Positions 8,301 to 16,619 of a stretch of 44,398 nucleotides of DNA are shown here, one piece after another (the first letter of the stretch is position 1; the number at the start of each line of letters is the position of its first letter). Both the position numbers and the translations under genes were made by a program. The stretch comes from Halieaceae bacterium (GTDB lineage: Bacteria; Pseudomonadota; Gammaproteobacteria; Pseudomonadales; Halieaceae): positions 1 to 44,398 of the forward strand of contig JANQIO010000065.1 in NCBI GenBank assembly GCA_028282105.1, in the 5' to 3' direction. The notes beneath the pieces were generated by a model, which saw only the letters and a list, made by a program, of their open reading frames with translations, searched no databases and had not been told where the DNA came from.

Positions 8301-8373
8301 CTGACCAAACCGTAATCCATTCTTTGGGAATGCTCTATCCTACTGGAGCAATCGCGCCGCCAGACTTAATTAA

Positions 8374-8390
8374 TGACATTGTATATGCCA
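8374..8390. promoter_or_regulatory. Operator-like palindrome (site B) between divergent genes
   Basis: TGACATTGTATATGCCA has the arms TGACA and TGCCA separated by 7 bases and is followed by TTATATGGTGC. It is centred 82 bases upstream of the DUF1254 start and about 60 bases upstream of the metallo-hydrolase start, so one protein could control both. Confidence 0.7.
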
Positions 8391-8441
8391 TTATATGGTG
8401 CGTTGTCGGTTTTTCCATTTAGATATTTGCGGCGAAGATCA

Positions 8442-9521
8442 TTGAAAATCTCCCCAAGGGTCCTCTCAATCTGCGTCGCGATGTCGATCATCGTGCTATC
8501 CATAGCTTTAAACCGAGAGCAGATCACCACTGCCGTACTGGAGAGAGGGCTTCAACAGCGGCTCTCACGAGATGCCACCACTAAACTGGTTGATGGCCTT
8601 CACATAGCGCTGTGCGGAGCAGGAGGGCCGTTGCCAGCACCGCAGGCTTCAGGCCCGTGCGCGATCGTCATCGCTGGAACAGAGCTTTTCGTCGTCGACG
8701 CAGGTACCGATGGCATTCGGAACCTCATTCGAATGGGCTATCAGCCGGGTTCTATCGCAGCGGTTTTCCTCACGCATTTTCATTCCGATCATATAGACGG
8801 GCTCGGTGAACTAAGCACACAGCGGTGGGCGGGTGGAGCAAACACGAGCCCCCTGCCCGTGTATGGACCGGAGGGTGTTGAAAAGGTCGTCAAAGGTTTC
8901 AATGCGGCGTATTCAAACGATGCGCGCTACCGACATGAACATCATGGCAATCAGGTAGCTCCAACAACGGGCGCCGGTATGACGGCTAGACAGTTCCTGG
9001 CTCCCGAGAAGGGGCAACTGCGGGTCGTTTATCGATCAGAGCATCTGACAATCGAAGCGTTTTCCGTAGACCACCGCCCCGTTGTACCCGCTGTTGGTTA
9101 TCGATTCAGCTATAAAGACCGGTCACTTCTGATCAGTGGTGATACGGCAAAAAGTGGTAACGTCGAGCGCTTTTCAAAGGGCGTCGATATCCTCGTGCAC
9201 GATGCTCTTGCTCCAAACTTGATTTCCATGATGAATAGAGTAGCGGGCGTCAGCGGTAATCCCATCCTGAAAAAGATAACGGAGGACATTCCCAGCTATC
9301 ACGCTTCCCCCTTCGAAGCAGCAACGATTGCGCGAAATGCCGGGGTGGGCCACTTGCTTTACTACCACATTGTCCCGCCTCTGGTTCTCCCGGGGCAGGA
9401 GTCGCTGTTTCTGGATGGAGCGGAATCGGTATTTGAGGACTTCACCATTGGACGCGACGGCGTGTCATTTTCTTTACCTGCAAATTCCAGCGATATAGTG
9501 AAGACCAGCTCGGGGCTATGA
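8442..9521 (+). CDS. Metallo-beta-lactamase-fold hydrolase, arylsulfatase AtsA/RNase Z-like
   Basis: About 359 residues. The zinc motif T-H-F-H-S-D-H-I-D-G-L lies at residues 111-121 (H112, H114, D116, H117), with L-F-V-V-D-A-G-T-D before it, S-G-D-T-A-K and L-L-Y-Y-H-I-V-P-P later, as in the Pseudoalteromonas-type arylsulfatase and RNase Z-like branch of the superfamily. The N-terminus is a hydrophobic export or anchor segment. The start is uncertain: the first in-frame ATG (8373) lies on the operator itself, so I chose the TTG at 8442, which follows GGCGAAGA and gives a well-formed signal (M-K-I-S-P-R then hydrophobic); ATG 8481 is the alternative. Its place among sulfatases supports a sulfate-ester hydrolase role, but other ester or phosphodiester substrates are possible. 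Confidence 0.82.
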   Translation: MKISPRVLSICVAMSIIVLSIALNREQITTAVLERGLQQRLSRDATTKLVDGLHIALCGAGGPLPAPQASGPCAIVIAGTELFVVDAGTDGIRNLIRMGYQPGSIAAVFLTHFHSDHIDGLGELSTQRWAGGANTSPLPVYGPEGVEKVVKGFNAAYSNDARYRHEHHGNQVAPTTGAGMTARQFLAPEKGQLRVVYRSEHLTIEAFSVDHRPVVPAVGYRFSYKDRSLLISGDTAKSGNVERFSKGVDILVHDALAPNLISMMNRVAGVSGNPILKKITEDIPSYHASPFEAATIARNAGVGHLLYYHIVPPLVLPGQESLFLDGAESVFEDFTIGRDGVSFSLPANSSDIVKTSSGL

Positions 9522-9620
9522 GCCTGGGATCACATCCAGTCAGTTTATCTATCAAGCCACCAGCATCATTGTCATCCACTCCGGACTTGCTATCGAACAG
9601 GTATCCTAGATGCGTATTTA

Positions 9621-9641
9621 ATTGACATATCATATGTCAAT
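9621..9641. promoter_or_regulatory. Perfect operator-like palindrome (site C)
   Basis: The core TGACATATCATATGTCA (9623-9639) is a perfect inverted repeat around C9631, and the symmetry extends two more bases on each side to give 10-base arms. It ends 40 bases upstream of the sulfatase start at 9682. It is the best-conserved site of the series A-F. Confidence 0.8.
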
Positions 9642-9681
9642 AGGTAGCGTTCGCTGGCCACCGCCTACATGACTTTTGCTT

Positions 9682-11496
9682 ATGACTGCAAGAAACTACG
9701 ACCCCAGGGCAACGAGAGGCAAGTCTATTCTCCTGTTGCAGGCCCTCCTGACGTCAGTTTGTCTAGTGCTACCGAGTGTCGCAATCACAGAAACCCTGCC
9801 TCCGAACATAGTGCTTATCCTTGTAGACGACGCTGCTCTTATGGACTTTGGTGCCTACGGCGGCGAGGCCAGGACACCAAGCATTGACACAATCGCCTCA
9901 CGAGGCGCGCTCTTTACTCAATATCGCACGTCACCGCTATGCTCACCCTCGCGCGCAATGTTGCTGACCGGGCTGGACAATCACCAGACTGGGTTCGCGA
10001 CAATACCGGAGATACTCCCAACGGAACACAGGGGGAAGCCTGGATATACGATGGCACTGGACCACAATGTGTCAACGCTCGCCGAGCGCCTGAGCGCCTC
10101 CGGATATAGCACGTATATGAGCGGGAAATGGCACCTCGGCGAAGCAGCGGAGGACATGCCGCACGCGCATGGCTTCGACCGGTCCTTCGCGCTGGCCGCC
10201 TCCGGTGCCGATAACTGGGACGACAAGTCCTACATGCCCTACTACAAAGACGCGCCCTGGTTCGAAGACGGGGAGGAGGCAACGCTGCCAGCGAACTTCT
10301 ACTCATCGGAGTTCATCGTCGACAAAATGATCGAGTATGTAGGCTCCCACGATGCGGGAAGCCCTTTCTTTGCCTATCTCCCCTTTCAAGCCATCCATAT
10401 ACCGGTGCAAGCGCCTCAGGAATTCACTGCGGGGTATAAAGGTAGGTATGACGAGGGCTGGGAGGCCGTGCGGAAATCACGCCATCGACGAGCCGAATCC
10501 ATCGGCCTGATCCCAAAGGGTGCCACCCTCACTCCCTTCCCAAAAAGCTCGCGTGAATGGGACACGCTGGAGGAAAACGAGCAGAAGCTTTATGCGGCAC
10601 GAATGGAAGTGAACGCCGCCATGCTCGAAGCCATGGATCATCATATCGGCCGCTTTGTGCGATATCTGGACTCAGTTGGTTTGGCCGACAATACCATCTT
10701 CGTAATTACCTCCGATAACGGTCCGGAGCCATCTCGCGGCGACTCAGACTTCACGACCCTACTATGGCTGCGATTGAACGGTTATCACATAGGGCTGGAG
10801 CGAATAGGTGAACGCGGGAGCTGGGGATTTATCGGTCCTGAGTGGGCATTGGCGGCAGCGTCGCCCAGCGCACTTTACAAGTTCTACGCAACCGAGGGCG
10901 GGGTTCGAGCGCCGCTGATCATTGCAGGTCCAGGCATCAAGCCGTCGCGCATCGATTCGCCGGCCATGGTGACTGACGTCGCCCCGACCCTGCTGGACTG
11001 GGTGGACGCCGCGCCGGCTCCGCTATCCAAGAAGCCAGTGTTTGGTCGCAGTCTCCTACCCGTTCTGTTGGGTCATACGCACAGCGCCTATGGCCCTGGT
11101 GACGTCCGCGCCATTGAGGTTTCGGGCAACTCAGCGCTTTACAAGGGCGAATACAAGATTACGCGTAGCATGCCACCCGCTGGAGACGGGCGGTGGCGCC
11201 TGTTTAATATCGCCCACGACCCCGGCGAGTCCGATGATCTCAGCGCGCGGTTTCCCGCAGTGCTCGCTGACCTGCTGCTAGATTATGAACGCTATGCCAA
11301 AAATGTTGGGGTCCTTGAGATGCCTTTGGGCTATGACTCGAGCCAACAGCTCGAAATGAACTCAATAGTACGCGCCCTGAAGAACGATGCATGGCTCCTT
11401 GTGTTCCTTGCCTCTTGCTTACTAATTTTCATTGTCTTGCGAGTGCACCGGATCAGCACCGCGCTGCGCTCACGGGTATTCCAAATTAACCATTGA
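9682..11496 (+). CDS. Formylglycine-dependent sulfatase with C-terminal membrane anchor
   Basis: This 604-residue protein is a type I sulfatase (alkaline phosphatase superfamily). The metal-binding D-D pair is at residues 49-50 (N-I-V-L-I-L-V-D-D), and the signature C-S-P-S-R at 87-91 holds the cysteine that must be oxidised to formylglycine. S-G-K-W-H-L-G near residue 150 and T-S-D-N-G-P near 350 complete the active site. A signal sequence spans about residues 13-36, so it acts in the periplasm, and a hydrophobic helix near the C-terminus (about 570-588) followed by basic residues probably tethers it to the inner membrane. ATG 9682 is chosen over the TTG two codons upstream. It is preceded by perfect palindrome C. 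The sulfate ester is not identifiable from sequence. Confidence 0.92.
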   Translation: MTARNYDPRATRGKSILLLQALLTSVCLVLPSVAITETLPPNIVLILVDDAALMDFGAYGGEARTPSIDTIASRGALFTQYRTSPLCSPSRAMLLTGLDNHQTGFATIPEILPTEHRGKPGYTMALDHNVSTLAERLSASGYSTYMSGKWHLGEAAEDMPHAHGFDRSFALAASGADNWDDKSYMPYYKDAPWFEDGEEATLPANFYSSEFIVDKMIEYVGSHDAGSPFFAYLPFQAIHIPVQAPQEFTAGYKGRYDEGWEAVRKSRHRRAESIGLIPKGATLTPFPKSSREWDTLEENEQKLYAARMEVNAAMLEAMDHHIGRFVRYLDSVGLADNTIFVITSDNGPEPSRGDSDFTTLLWLRLNGYHIGLERIGERGSWGFIGPEWALAAASPSALYKFYATEGGVRAPLIIAGPGIKPSRIDSPAMVTDVAPTLLDWVDAAPAPLSKKPVFGRSLLPVLLGHTHSAYGPGDVRAIEVSGNSALYKGEYKITRSMPPAGDGRWRLFNIAHDPGESDDLSARFPAVLADLLLDYERYAKNVGVLEMPLGYDSSQQLEMNSIVRALKNDAWLLVFLASCLLIFIVLRVHRISTALRSRVFQINH

Positions 11497-11798
11497 AGGG
11501 GCGCACCTGTTTCAGAGTCGACCCCTGGGTCCAGACTCTACCCTCCGCTTCCCAGGCAACAACCGCTATCGAGCTCGCCGCCAGTCGCGAATTGAACTCC
11601 GTAACCCCTCCACACAGCGCGTCGCTGAGCCACTCGTCCGCTCCCGTTGGAACGGTGAATGGTGATCATTTTGCTGTGGTATGAAGAAGCAACCCGGCTG
11701 AAGCTGCGCAACTTCGCTTTCATAGGGCCGTTCTGGCAATATTCACTGCAGGTATTCAGCGCTTTCTGCTGTTGATTCACGACACACTCAGGATAGAA
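11497..11798. other. Intergenic region before the TetR gene
   Basis: This 302-base stretch has no supported gene. Short plus-strand frames cross it but are rich in Ser/Pro/Arg and have no binding site. It should contain the promoter of the regulator gene; no copy of the TGNCA-N7-TGNCA palindrome is visible here. Confidence 0.55.
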
Positions 11799-12398
11799 AT
11801 GCCAGACCGAACAAAGCATGCTACGGCGGATGGACGACGCCTGCGTAGCGAACGAAGCCGCACTGCGATAATTAATGCCGCACTGGCGTTAATGGAAGAA
11901 GGGGTATATGTGCCTACGGCGCAACAAATCTCTGATCGCGCAGGGGTAGGCATTCGCTCTTTCTTCCGACACTTTGAGGACATGGAAACCCTCTTCGCGG
12001 CGGTTGATTCACACTTACGAGACTCCTACGAAGCTGTATTTCATGTTGGAGACCGTAGCGGAACCTTGGATGAACGCATCGAGCGCGTTGTAAAAATCTA
12101 TGGAAACGCCTATGAAGAAACGAAGAAGATTTTCTTGAGCACTCACGCCCAACTTTGGCGTTCGGAGGTGCTCCAGAAGAGCTACGCCGGCAACCAGAGA
12201 AATCTCCGCAAAAACCTGGACGACTGGCTACCTGAGCTCAAAGCAATACCCCGGGAAAGACGTGAAGCAATAGACGCCATCACATCATTCGAGTTTTGGC
12301 ACCGCCTGAGAGTTCACCAACGACAGAGCAAAAAGACCAGCGTTACGGTGATCATTGGCCTACTACACAGCTTACTAAAGGACGATCTGCAGTCGTAA
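11799..12398 (+). CDS. TetR/AcrR-family transcriptional regulator
   Basis: This 199-residue protein has the TetR layout. The N-terminal DNA-binding domain occupies about residues 15-65: R-S-E-R-S-R-T-A-I-I-N-A-A-L-A-L-M-E-E, then the helix-turn-helix T-A-Q-Q-I-S-D-R-A-G-V-G-I-R-S-F-F-R-H-F-E-D-M-E-T-L-F. The all-helical remainder should form the ligand pocket and dimer interface. ATG 11799 follows AGGATAGAA; an upstream TTG at 11772 is less likely. It is the only TetR gene in the window and ends 2 bases before palindrome site D, which controls the next sulfatase. I infer that it is the repressor reading the TGNCA-N7-TGNCA sites, with a pathway substrate or product as inducer. No such site is seen in front of its own gene. 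Confidence 0.93.
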   Translation: MPDRTKHATADGRRLRSERSRTAIINAALALMEEGVYVPTAQQISDRAGVGIRSFFRHFEDMETLFAAVDSHLRDSYEAVFHVGDRSGTLDERIERVVKIYGNAYEETKKIFLSTHAQLWRSEVLQKSYAGNQRNLRKNLDDWLPELKAIPRERREAIDAITSFEFWHRLRVHQRQSKKTSVTVIIGLLHSLLKDDLQS

Positions 12399-12400
12399 AT

Positions 12401-12417
12401 TGGCATATTTCATGTCA
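12401..12417. promoter_or_regulatory. Operator-like palindrome (site D)
   Basis: TGGCATATTTCATGTCA has the arms TGGCA and TGTCA separated by 7 bases and is followed by TTATATATCCC, matching the AT-rich tail after sites A and B. It sits directly behind the tetR stop codon and 46 bases upstream of the sulfatase at 12463. Confidence 0.7.
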
Positions 12418-12462
12418 TTATATATCCCAGTGATATAGCAGTGAGAAAGCAGTGAGAAAGCT

Positions 12463-14136
12463 ATGCCTTTTCGTGTATACGGCATCATTCTGTCCGTTAG
12501 CTTAAGTTTGGTCGCGGTCGCATACTACAAACGTGATGAACTTTTACTCGGCATCATCAAGCACCGCTCCGCAAACGAGTTTTCCATAGCCGGACCTCGA
12601 ACCTTGCAATGGGCCCGCGGCCTGGAGGAGGCTGAAACGGACGTAAACGTACGGGCGCCAAACGTCGTTCTTATAGTAGCCGACGATCTGGGCTACAACG
12701 ATATTTCGACGTTTGGAGGCGGAGTTGCATCGGGAAAAGTCCGGACACCAAATATTGACGCCCTGGCAGCTGAAGGCGCCTCTTTTGTGAACTCTTACTC
12801 CGGGGCCGGCACCTGCGCACCTTCGCGTGCCATGCTCATGACAGGACGATATCCCACGCGTACAGGGTTCAACTTCACCCCCATGCCATCAGGTATGGGA
12901 AAGATGGTGTCCAGGTTGGCTGAGCGATCTGGTACAGGCCTGCCCCCGGTTCTTTTCGATACTGCAGCGGAAGACAGTAAACCGCCTTATCAACTTCAGG
13001 GCCTACCTGCAGAAGAAGTGACCGTGGCTGAACTGATGCGAGAAGCAGGCTACCACACTGTCCACATAGGCAAGTGGCATCTTGGACGGCAAAACGGCAT
13101 GGCTCCACACGAACAGGGTTTTAACGAAAGCCTGTTGATGACAAGCGGCCTCTATCTTCCCGAAGAACACCCTGACGTGGTGAACGCAAAGTTGGATTTC
13201 GACCCAATCGACCGCTTTCTGTGGGCTAGAATGACCTTCGCGAACAGCTACAACTCAGGTAATGACGACGCCTTCGAGCCAGGTGGCTATTTAACTGACT
13301 ACTGGACCGATGAAGCAGTCAAGGTAATTGAAGCAAATCGCAATCGCCCGTTCTTTCTATATCTCGCACACTGGGGCGTACACACGCCACTGCAGGCCAC
13401 AAGGGAAGACTATGAGGCCGTCGGAGAAATTACTCCACACCGTTTAAGAGTGTACGCAGCGATGATCCGTGCGCTTGATCGTAGTGTAGGCCGTGTCGTA
13501 GATGCCCTGGATGCCTATGGCCTTGGAAACAACACGATTGTTATGTTCACCAGTGACAATGGAGGCCCGGGATACCTGGGCCTACCCGACATCAATACTC
13601 CATTTCGTGGATGGAAGATCACGCAATTTGAAGGCGGAATAAGGGTGCCGCTGCTCGTACGCTGGCCCGCGTCAGTTCGGCGGGGAACAAGCATCGACGC
13701 TCCATCCGCTCATATCGACGTAATGCCTACTCTCCTCGCCGCTACGGGAATCCAGCTCCCGGAAGATCTGGAAATCGACGGCGTGAATCTCACGCCTGTT
13801 TTGGAGGGAGGCCAGCAGCCTGCCCTAGTAGATAGGCCTCTGTTCTGGCAGGCGGGTCACTACAAAGCAGTGCGATCTGGCCAATGGAAGCTCCAGGTTG
13901 CCGATAGACCCCAAAAGCGTTGGCTCTTTAATCTTGCTGAAGACCCGGGAGAAACCCAGAATCTCGCAGATTCGAATCCCGCAAAAGTAGGTGAGTTGTT
14001 GTCGCTGCTACATGACCACCTGGAAGGCGCCAGGGACCCCCTCTATCAGGCTACGCTCGACGCCCCAGTGGCAATTGACAAGACGCTGGCCGACACCTTT
14101 GACAGCACGGATGAGTGGGTGTCTGTTCCCAACTAG
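12463..14136 (+). CDS. Formylglycine-dependent arylsulfatase A-like sulfatase
   Basis: This 557-residue enzyme is a second type I sulfatase, clearly distinct from the one at 9682. D74-D75 lie in V-V-L-I-V-A-D-D-L-G-Y-N-D, and the formylglycine signature C-A-P-S-R is at residues 118-122, followed by the usual M-L-M-T-G-R-Y. H-I-G-K-W-H-L-G and M-F-T-S-D-N-G-G supply further metal and sulfate ligands. An N-terminal hydrophobic segment (about 5-22) exports it or anchors it on the periplasmic side. The ATG follows GAGAAAG, part of an 11-base tandem duplication (GCAGTGAGAAA twice). Palindrome D precedes it and tetR lies immediately upstream. No formylglycine-generating enzyme is encoded in the window. 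Confidence 0.93.
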   Translation: MPFRVYGIILSVSLSLVAVAYYKRDELLLGIIKHRSANEFSIAGPRTLQWARGLEEAETDVNVRAPNVVLIVADDLGYNDISTFGGGVASGKVRTPNIDALAAEGASFVNSYSGAGTCAPSRAMLMTGRYPTRTGFNFTPMPSGMGKMVSRLAERSGTGLPPVLFDTAAEDSKPPYQLQGLPAEEVTVAELMREAGYHTVHIGKWHLGRQNGMAPHEQGFNESLLMTSGLYLPEEHPDVVNAKLDFDPIDRFLWARMTFANSYNSGNDDAFEPGGYLTDYWTDEAVKVIEANRNRPFFLYLAHWGVHTPLQATREDYEAVGEITPHRLRVYAAMIRALDRSVGRVVDALDAYGLGNNTIVMFTSDNGGPGYLGLPDINTPFRGWKITQFEGGIRVPLLVRWPASVRRGTSIDAPSAHIDVMPTLLAATGIQLPEDLEIDGVNLTPVLEGGQQPALVDRPLFWQAGHYKAVRSGQWKLQVADRPQKRWLFNLAEDPGETQNLADSNPAKVGELLSLLHDHLEGARDPLYQATLDAPVAIDKTLADTFDSTDEWVSVPN

Positions 14137-14233
14137 AGCACTGCTCTATAGACAAATAAACCTCACGACGGCCGCGCGGCAAGCTTGACTAAAGCAGGAC
14201 GAGCTTACAAAACGTTATGCGCAATTCCAGCGC

Positions 14234-16462
14234 CTACATTTGATACCGCAGTGTTGCACCATAAGTCAGCGGCTCTGCCAGAAAAAAGGCATCCATTCCG
14301 GACACCGCCAGTGGCTCGACCGTTTGCGTTGCATATTCATCGTCGGTCAGATTCTTGCCCCACAGCGATAAGTCCCAGCTATCATTACGCCAGCCCAATC
14401 GCATGTTGAGTAGATTACGATCATCGAAATCCGAGTCTCTCAGGTTTTCTGCGGCAGCCACGTTCGTGCTGTGGTCATCCATATAGCTATAATCGGTACG
14501 CCAATAGACAACACCTTCCTTGAGAGGAAAAACCCAGGTGGCTGCGAGATTGGCACTCAGTTCAGCCGTAAACGGTAGTTCCAGGCCTTCGTTTGGTCCA
14601 TCAGTCACTTCGTACTTGTGCATGTAAAGAAGGCCGCCACTCAGGGTCAGATTGGGAAGTGGTACGGCCTCAAACTGAAGGTCCAAACCACTGGTCTCGA
14701 CTTCCGAATCATTGGAAACAAAGCTGCCGAGACCAGACTCAAGCTGTTGTTGTGCCTGAAATTCGTCAATCACAGAGTAGAAAGCGGTTGCATTTAGGCG
14801 CAGGCGCGATTCAAAAAGTGTTGATTTCAACCCTAGCTCGTAGGTTAACGTCTCCTCGTCATCAAATTCACGGTCTTCGGCTGTTCCGTTGACCGAGTTG
14901 AATCCCCCGGACTTTGTTCCCGTAGCGGCACTGGCAAACAGCATGATGTCAGTGCTGGGCGTATACGCAACGCGCAGCAACCAGTCAGTATTGTCTACTG
15001 ATCGTTTCAGCGTCGCATCTATTGGTGTAGAAACAGAATCGAGAAATGAAGTTCCAAGCAGCGCGTCCGATGGAGCGGTAGAGTTCGTTTGGCTGAAAAG
15101 ATCAGACTCCTTTTCTTCATCCGTCCAACGCAATCCGCCCGTAAGTCGCCAGCTCTCACTCAGGTGCCACGTGGCCTGGCCAAAGAATGCCAGGGTTTCA
15201 GTATCCTGAATGAAGTGGCCCAACAGATTGTCGCCAGGCTGTGCGATGAAGCCGATGGGGAAGTCAAACCCCAGGTCCTGCTGGGATGCGATCTCAATGA
15301 AGTCTTCACCCAAATAGAAGAACGGTTCACCCGTACCCCCGCGCTCTGTCGTCTGCTCGTAGTAAAAAACGCCGAGTTGATAGTCGACTGAATCTCCGAT
15401 ACTTGCGGCAAGGCGCAGTTCCTGAGAGAAGCTGTCGCCGGCGAATTCGTCATCCACCAGGGACATCACATCGAGCTGTGAGCGATCAACATCAAACGCG
15501 ACATTGTATTCGTAATCGTTCCAGGCAGTGATAGAGGTCAGATCCGCCCAACCCAGATCATAGTCAAGGGTGAGGCTAACAAGGTCTGACTCCATATCGA
15601 ATTCACTTTCGATACCGGGCGCAATGTCATAGTCATACGGGTCATTCTGGTCTGCACTTAGACCCCTCGCTACCAGGCCGTCATTAACTGCGTCGCCTTG
15701 AATAACATCGGCGCCACAGCAACTGGTTTCGCGCTCTATGTGACTTGCGCTAAGGACAACGCTCAGCCGGTCAAAGGTGTCCCAGAGAAGTTTGCCCTGT
15801 ATATTCCAGTCGTCGGAATCATTCAGGTCGTCGCCAACATCGTTTTCGAAGTAGCCGTCTCGCTGATGGAGACTACCTGAAAGGCGATAGGCCACATTGT
15901 CTGAGACCGGTCCTGACGCTGATGCGGTAACCCGGCCCATACCATAGTTCCCCGCACTGGCTTCAAAAAAACCCTCACTGGAATCGAGATTGGGGAGCTT
16001 TGTTACAACGCTAATTGCGCCCGCGTTGGTGTTTTTTCCGTACAACGTACCCTGGGGCCCTTGCAACACCTCTATACGCTCGATATCGGTCAAATCCGAC
16101 ATACCAAGCCCGGTGCGCGCGATGTAAATACCGTCTACAAACAGACCAACAGAAGGTTCCAGTGCGGGATCGGTCTGTGCAGTCCCAACGCCCCGCAAGG
16201 TGAAGCGCGCATTGAAAGGACTGGTATTCACATTGATATTCAGCGCTGGCGTCATCACCGCGAGATCGGTGGCATCGTAGAGGCCCGCTTCGAGAATATC
16301 TGCACTGCTAAATGCATTAACTGTCACCGCCACTTCCTGCAGACTCTCGGCCTGCTTGTTGGCTGTCACGATCACCTCCTCCAACACCCGCGTGTCTGCA
16401 GCGGCAGTGCTGACCCCAATCAGAATTAGAAAGGCAATGGTGGACGAATTGCGGAGTCTCAT
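14234..16462 (-). CDS. TonB-dependent outer-membrane receptor of the catabolic island
   Basis: This 742-residue protein has a signal peptide (about residues 1-22), a TonB box (E-E-V-I-V-T-A-N near 28-35), a plug domain with L-R-G-V-G and V-D-G-I-Y-I-A-R and the conserved V-L-Q-G-P-Q-G-T-L-Y-G-K-N-T-N-A-G-A-I, and a long beta barrel ending in an aromatic C-terminal strand (T-L-R-Y-Q-M). This belongs to the large group of receptors common in marine and sphingomonad-like degraders that import organic compounds rather than siderophores. The start has GAGG upstream. It is divergent from the haloalkane dehalogenase, and a cluster of three palindromes lies between them. I infer that it imports the substrate of the sulfatases and dehalogenase. 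Confidence 0.92.
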   Translation of the reverse strand: MRLRNSSTIAFLILIGVSTAAADTRVLEEVIVTANKQAESLQEVAVTVNAFSSADILEAGLYDATDLAVMTPALNINVNTSPFNARFTLRGVGTAQTDPALEPSVGLFVDGIYIARTGLGMSDLTDIERIEVLQGPQGTLYGKNTNAGAISVVTKLPNLDSSEGFFEASAGNYGMGRVTASASGPVSDNVAYRLSGSLHQRDGYFENDVGDDLNDSDDWNIQGKLLWDTFDRLSVVLSASHIERETSCCGADVIQGDAVNDGLVARGLSADQNDPYDYDIAPGIESEFDMESDLVSLTLDYDLGWADLTSITAWNDYEYNVAFDVDRSQLDVMSLVDDEFAGDSFSQELRLAASIGDSVDYQLGVFYYEQTTERGGTGEPFFYLGEDFIEIASQQDLGFDFPIGFIAQPGDNLLGHFIQDTETLAFFGQATWHLSESWRLTGGLRWTDEEKESDLFSQTNSTAPSDALLGTSFLDSVSTPIDATLKRSVDNTDWLLRVAYTPSTDIMLFASAATGTKSGGFNSVNGTAEDREFDDEETLTYELGLKSTLFESRLRLNATAFYSVIDEFQAQQQLESGLGSFVSNDSEVETSGLDLQFEAVPLPNLTLSGGLLYMHKYEVTDGPNEGLELPFTAELSANLAATWVFPLKEGVVYWRTDYSYMDDHSTNVAAAENLRDSDFDDRNLLNMRLGWRNDSWDLSLWGKNLTDDEYATQTVEPLAVSGMDAFFLAEPLTYGATLRYQM

Positions 16463-16493
16463 CTGGATGTCCTCATGCAGAGTATTATTGTAA

Positions 16494-16547
16494 TGGCATA
16501 TGCTGTGACATATTATGGTGGCACATACTATGCCAATAGTATTGGCA
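16494..16547. promoter_or_regulatory. Cluster of three operator-like palindromes (sites E1-E3)
   Basis: E1 at 16494-16510 is TGGCATATGCTGTGACA, E2 at 16519-16535 is TGGCACATACTATGCCA, and E3 at 16531-16547 is TGCCAATAGTATTGGCA, a perfect inverted repeat. All three follow TGNCA-N7-TGNCA. The centres are 25 and 12 bases apart, and E2 and E3 share five bases. They fill the gap between the divergent TonB receptor (start 16462) and haloalkane dehalogenase (start 16620) and should control both. Confidence 0.75.
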
Positions 16548-16619
16548 ATGCCACCTCCGTTTGCTGTGCAAATCTGCGTACAGACAAAGAGGTGGCTTCA
16601 GAGAGGATGTCGAGAATAG

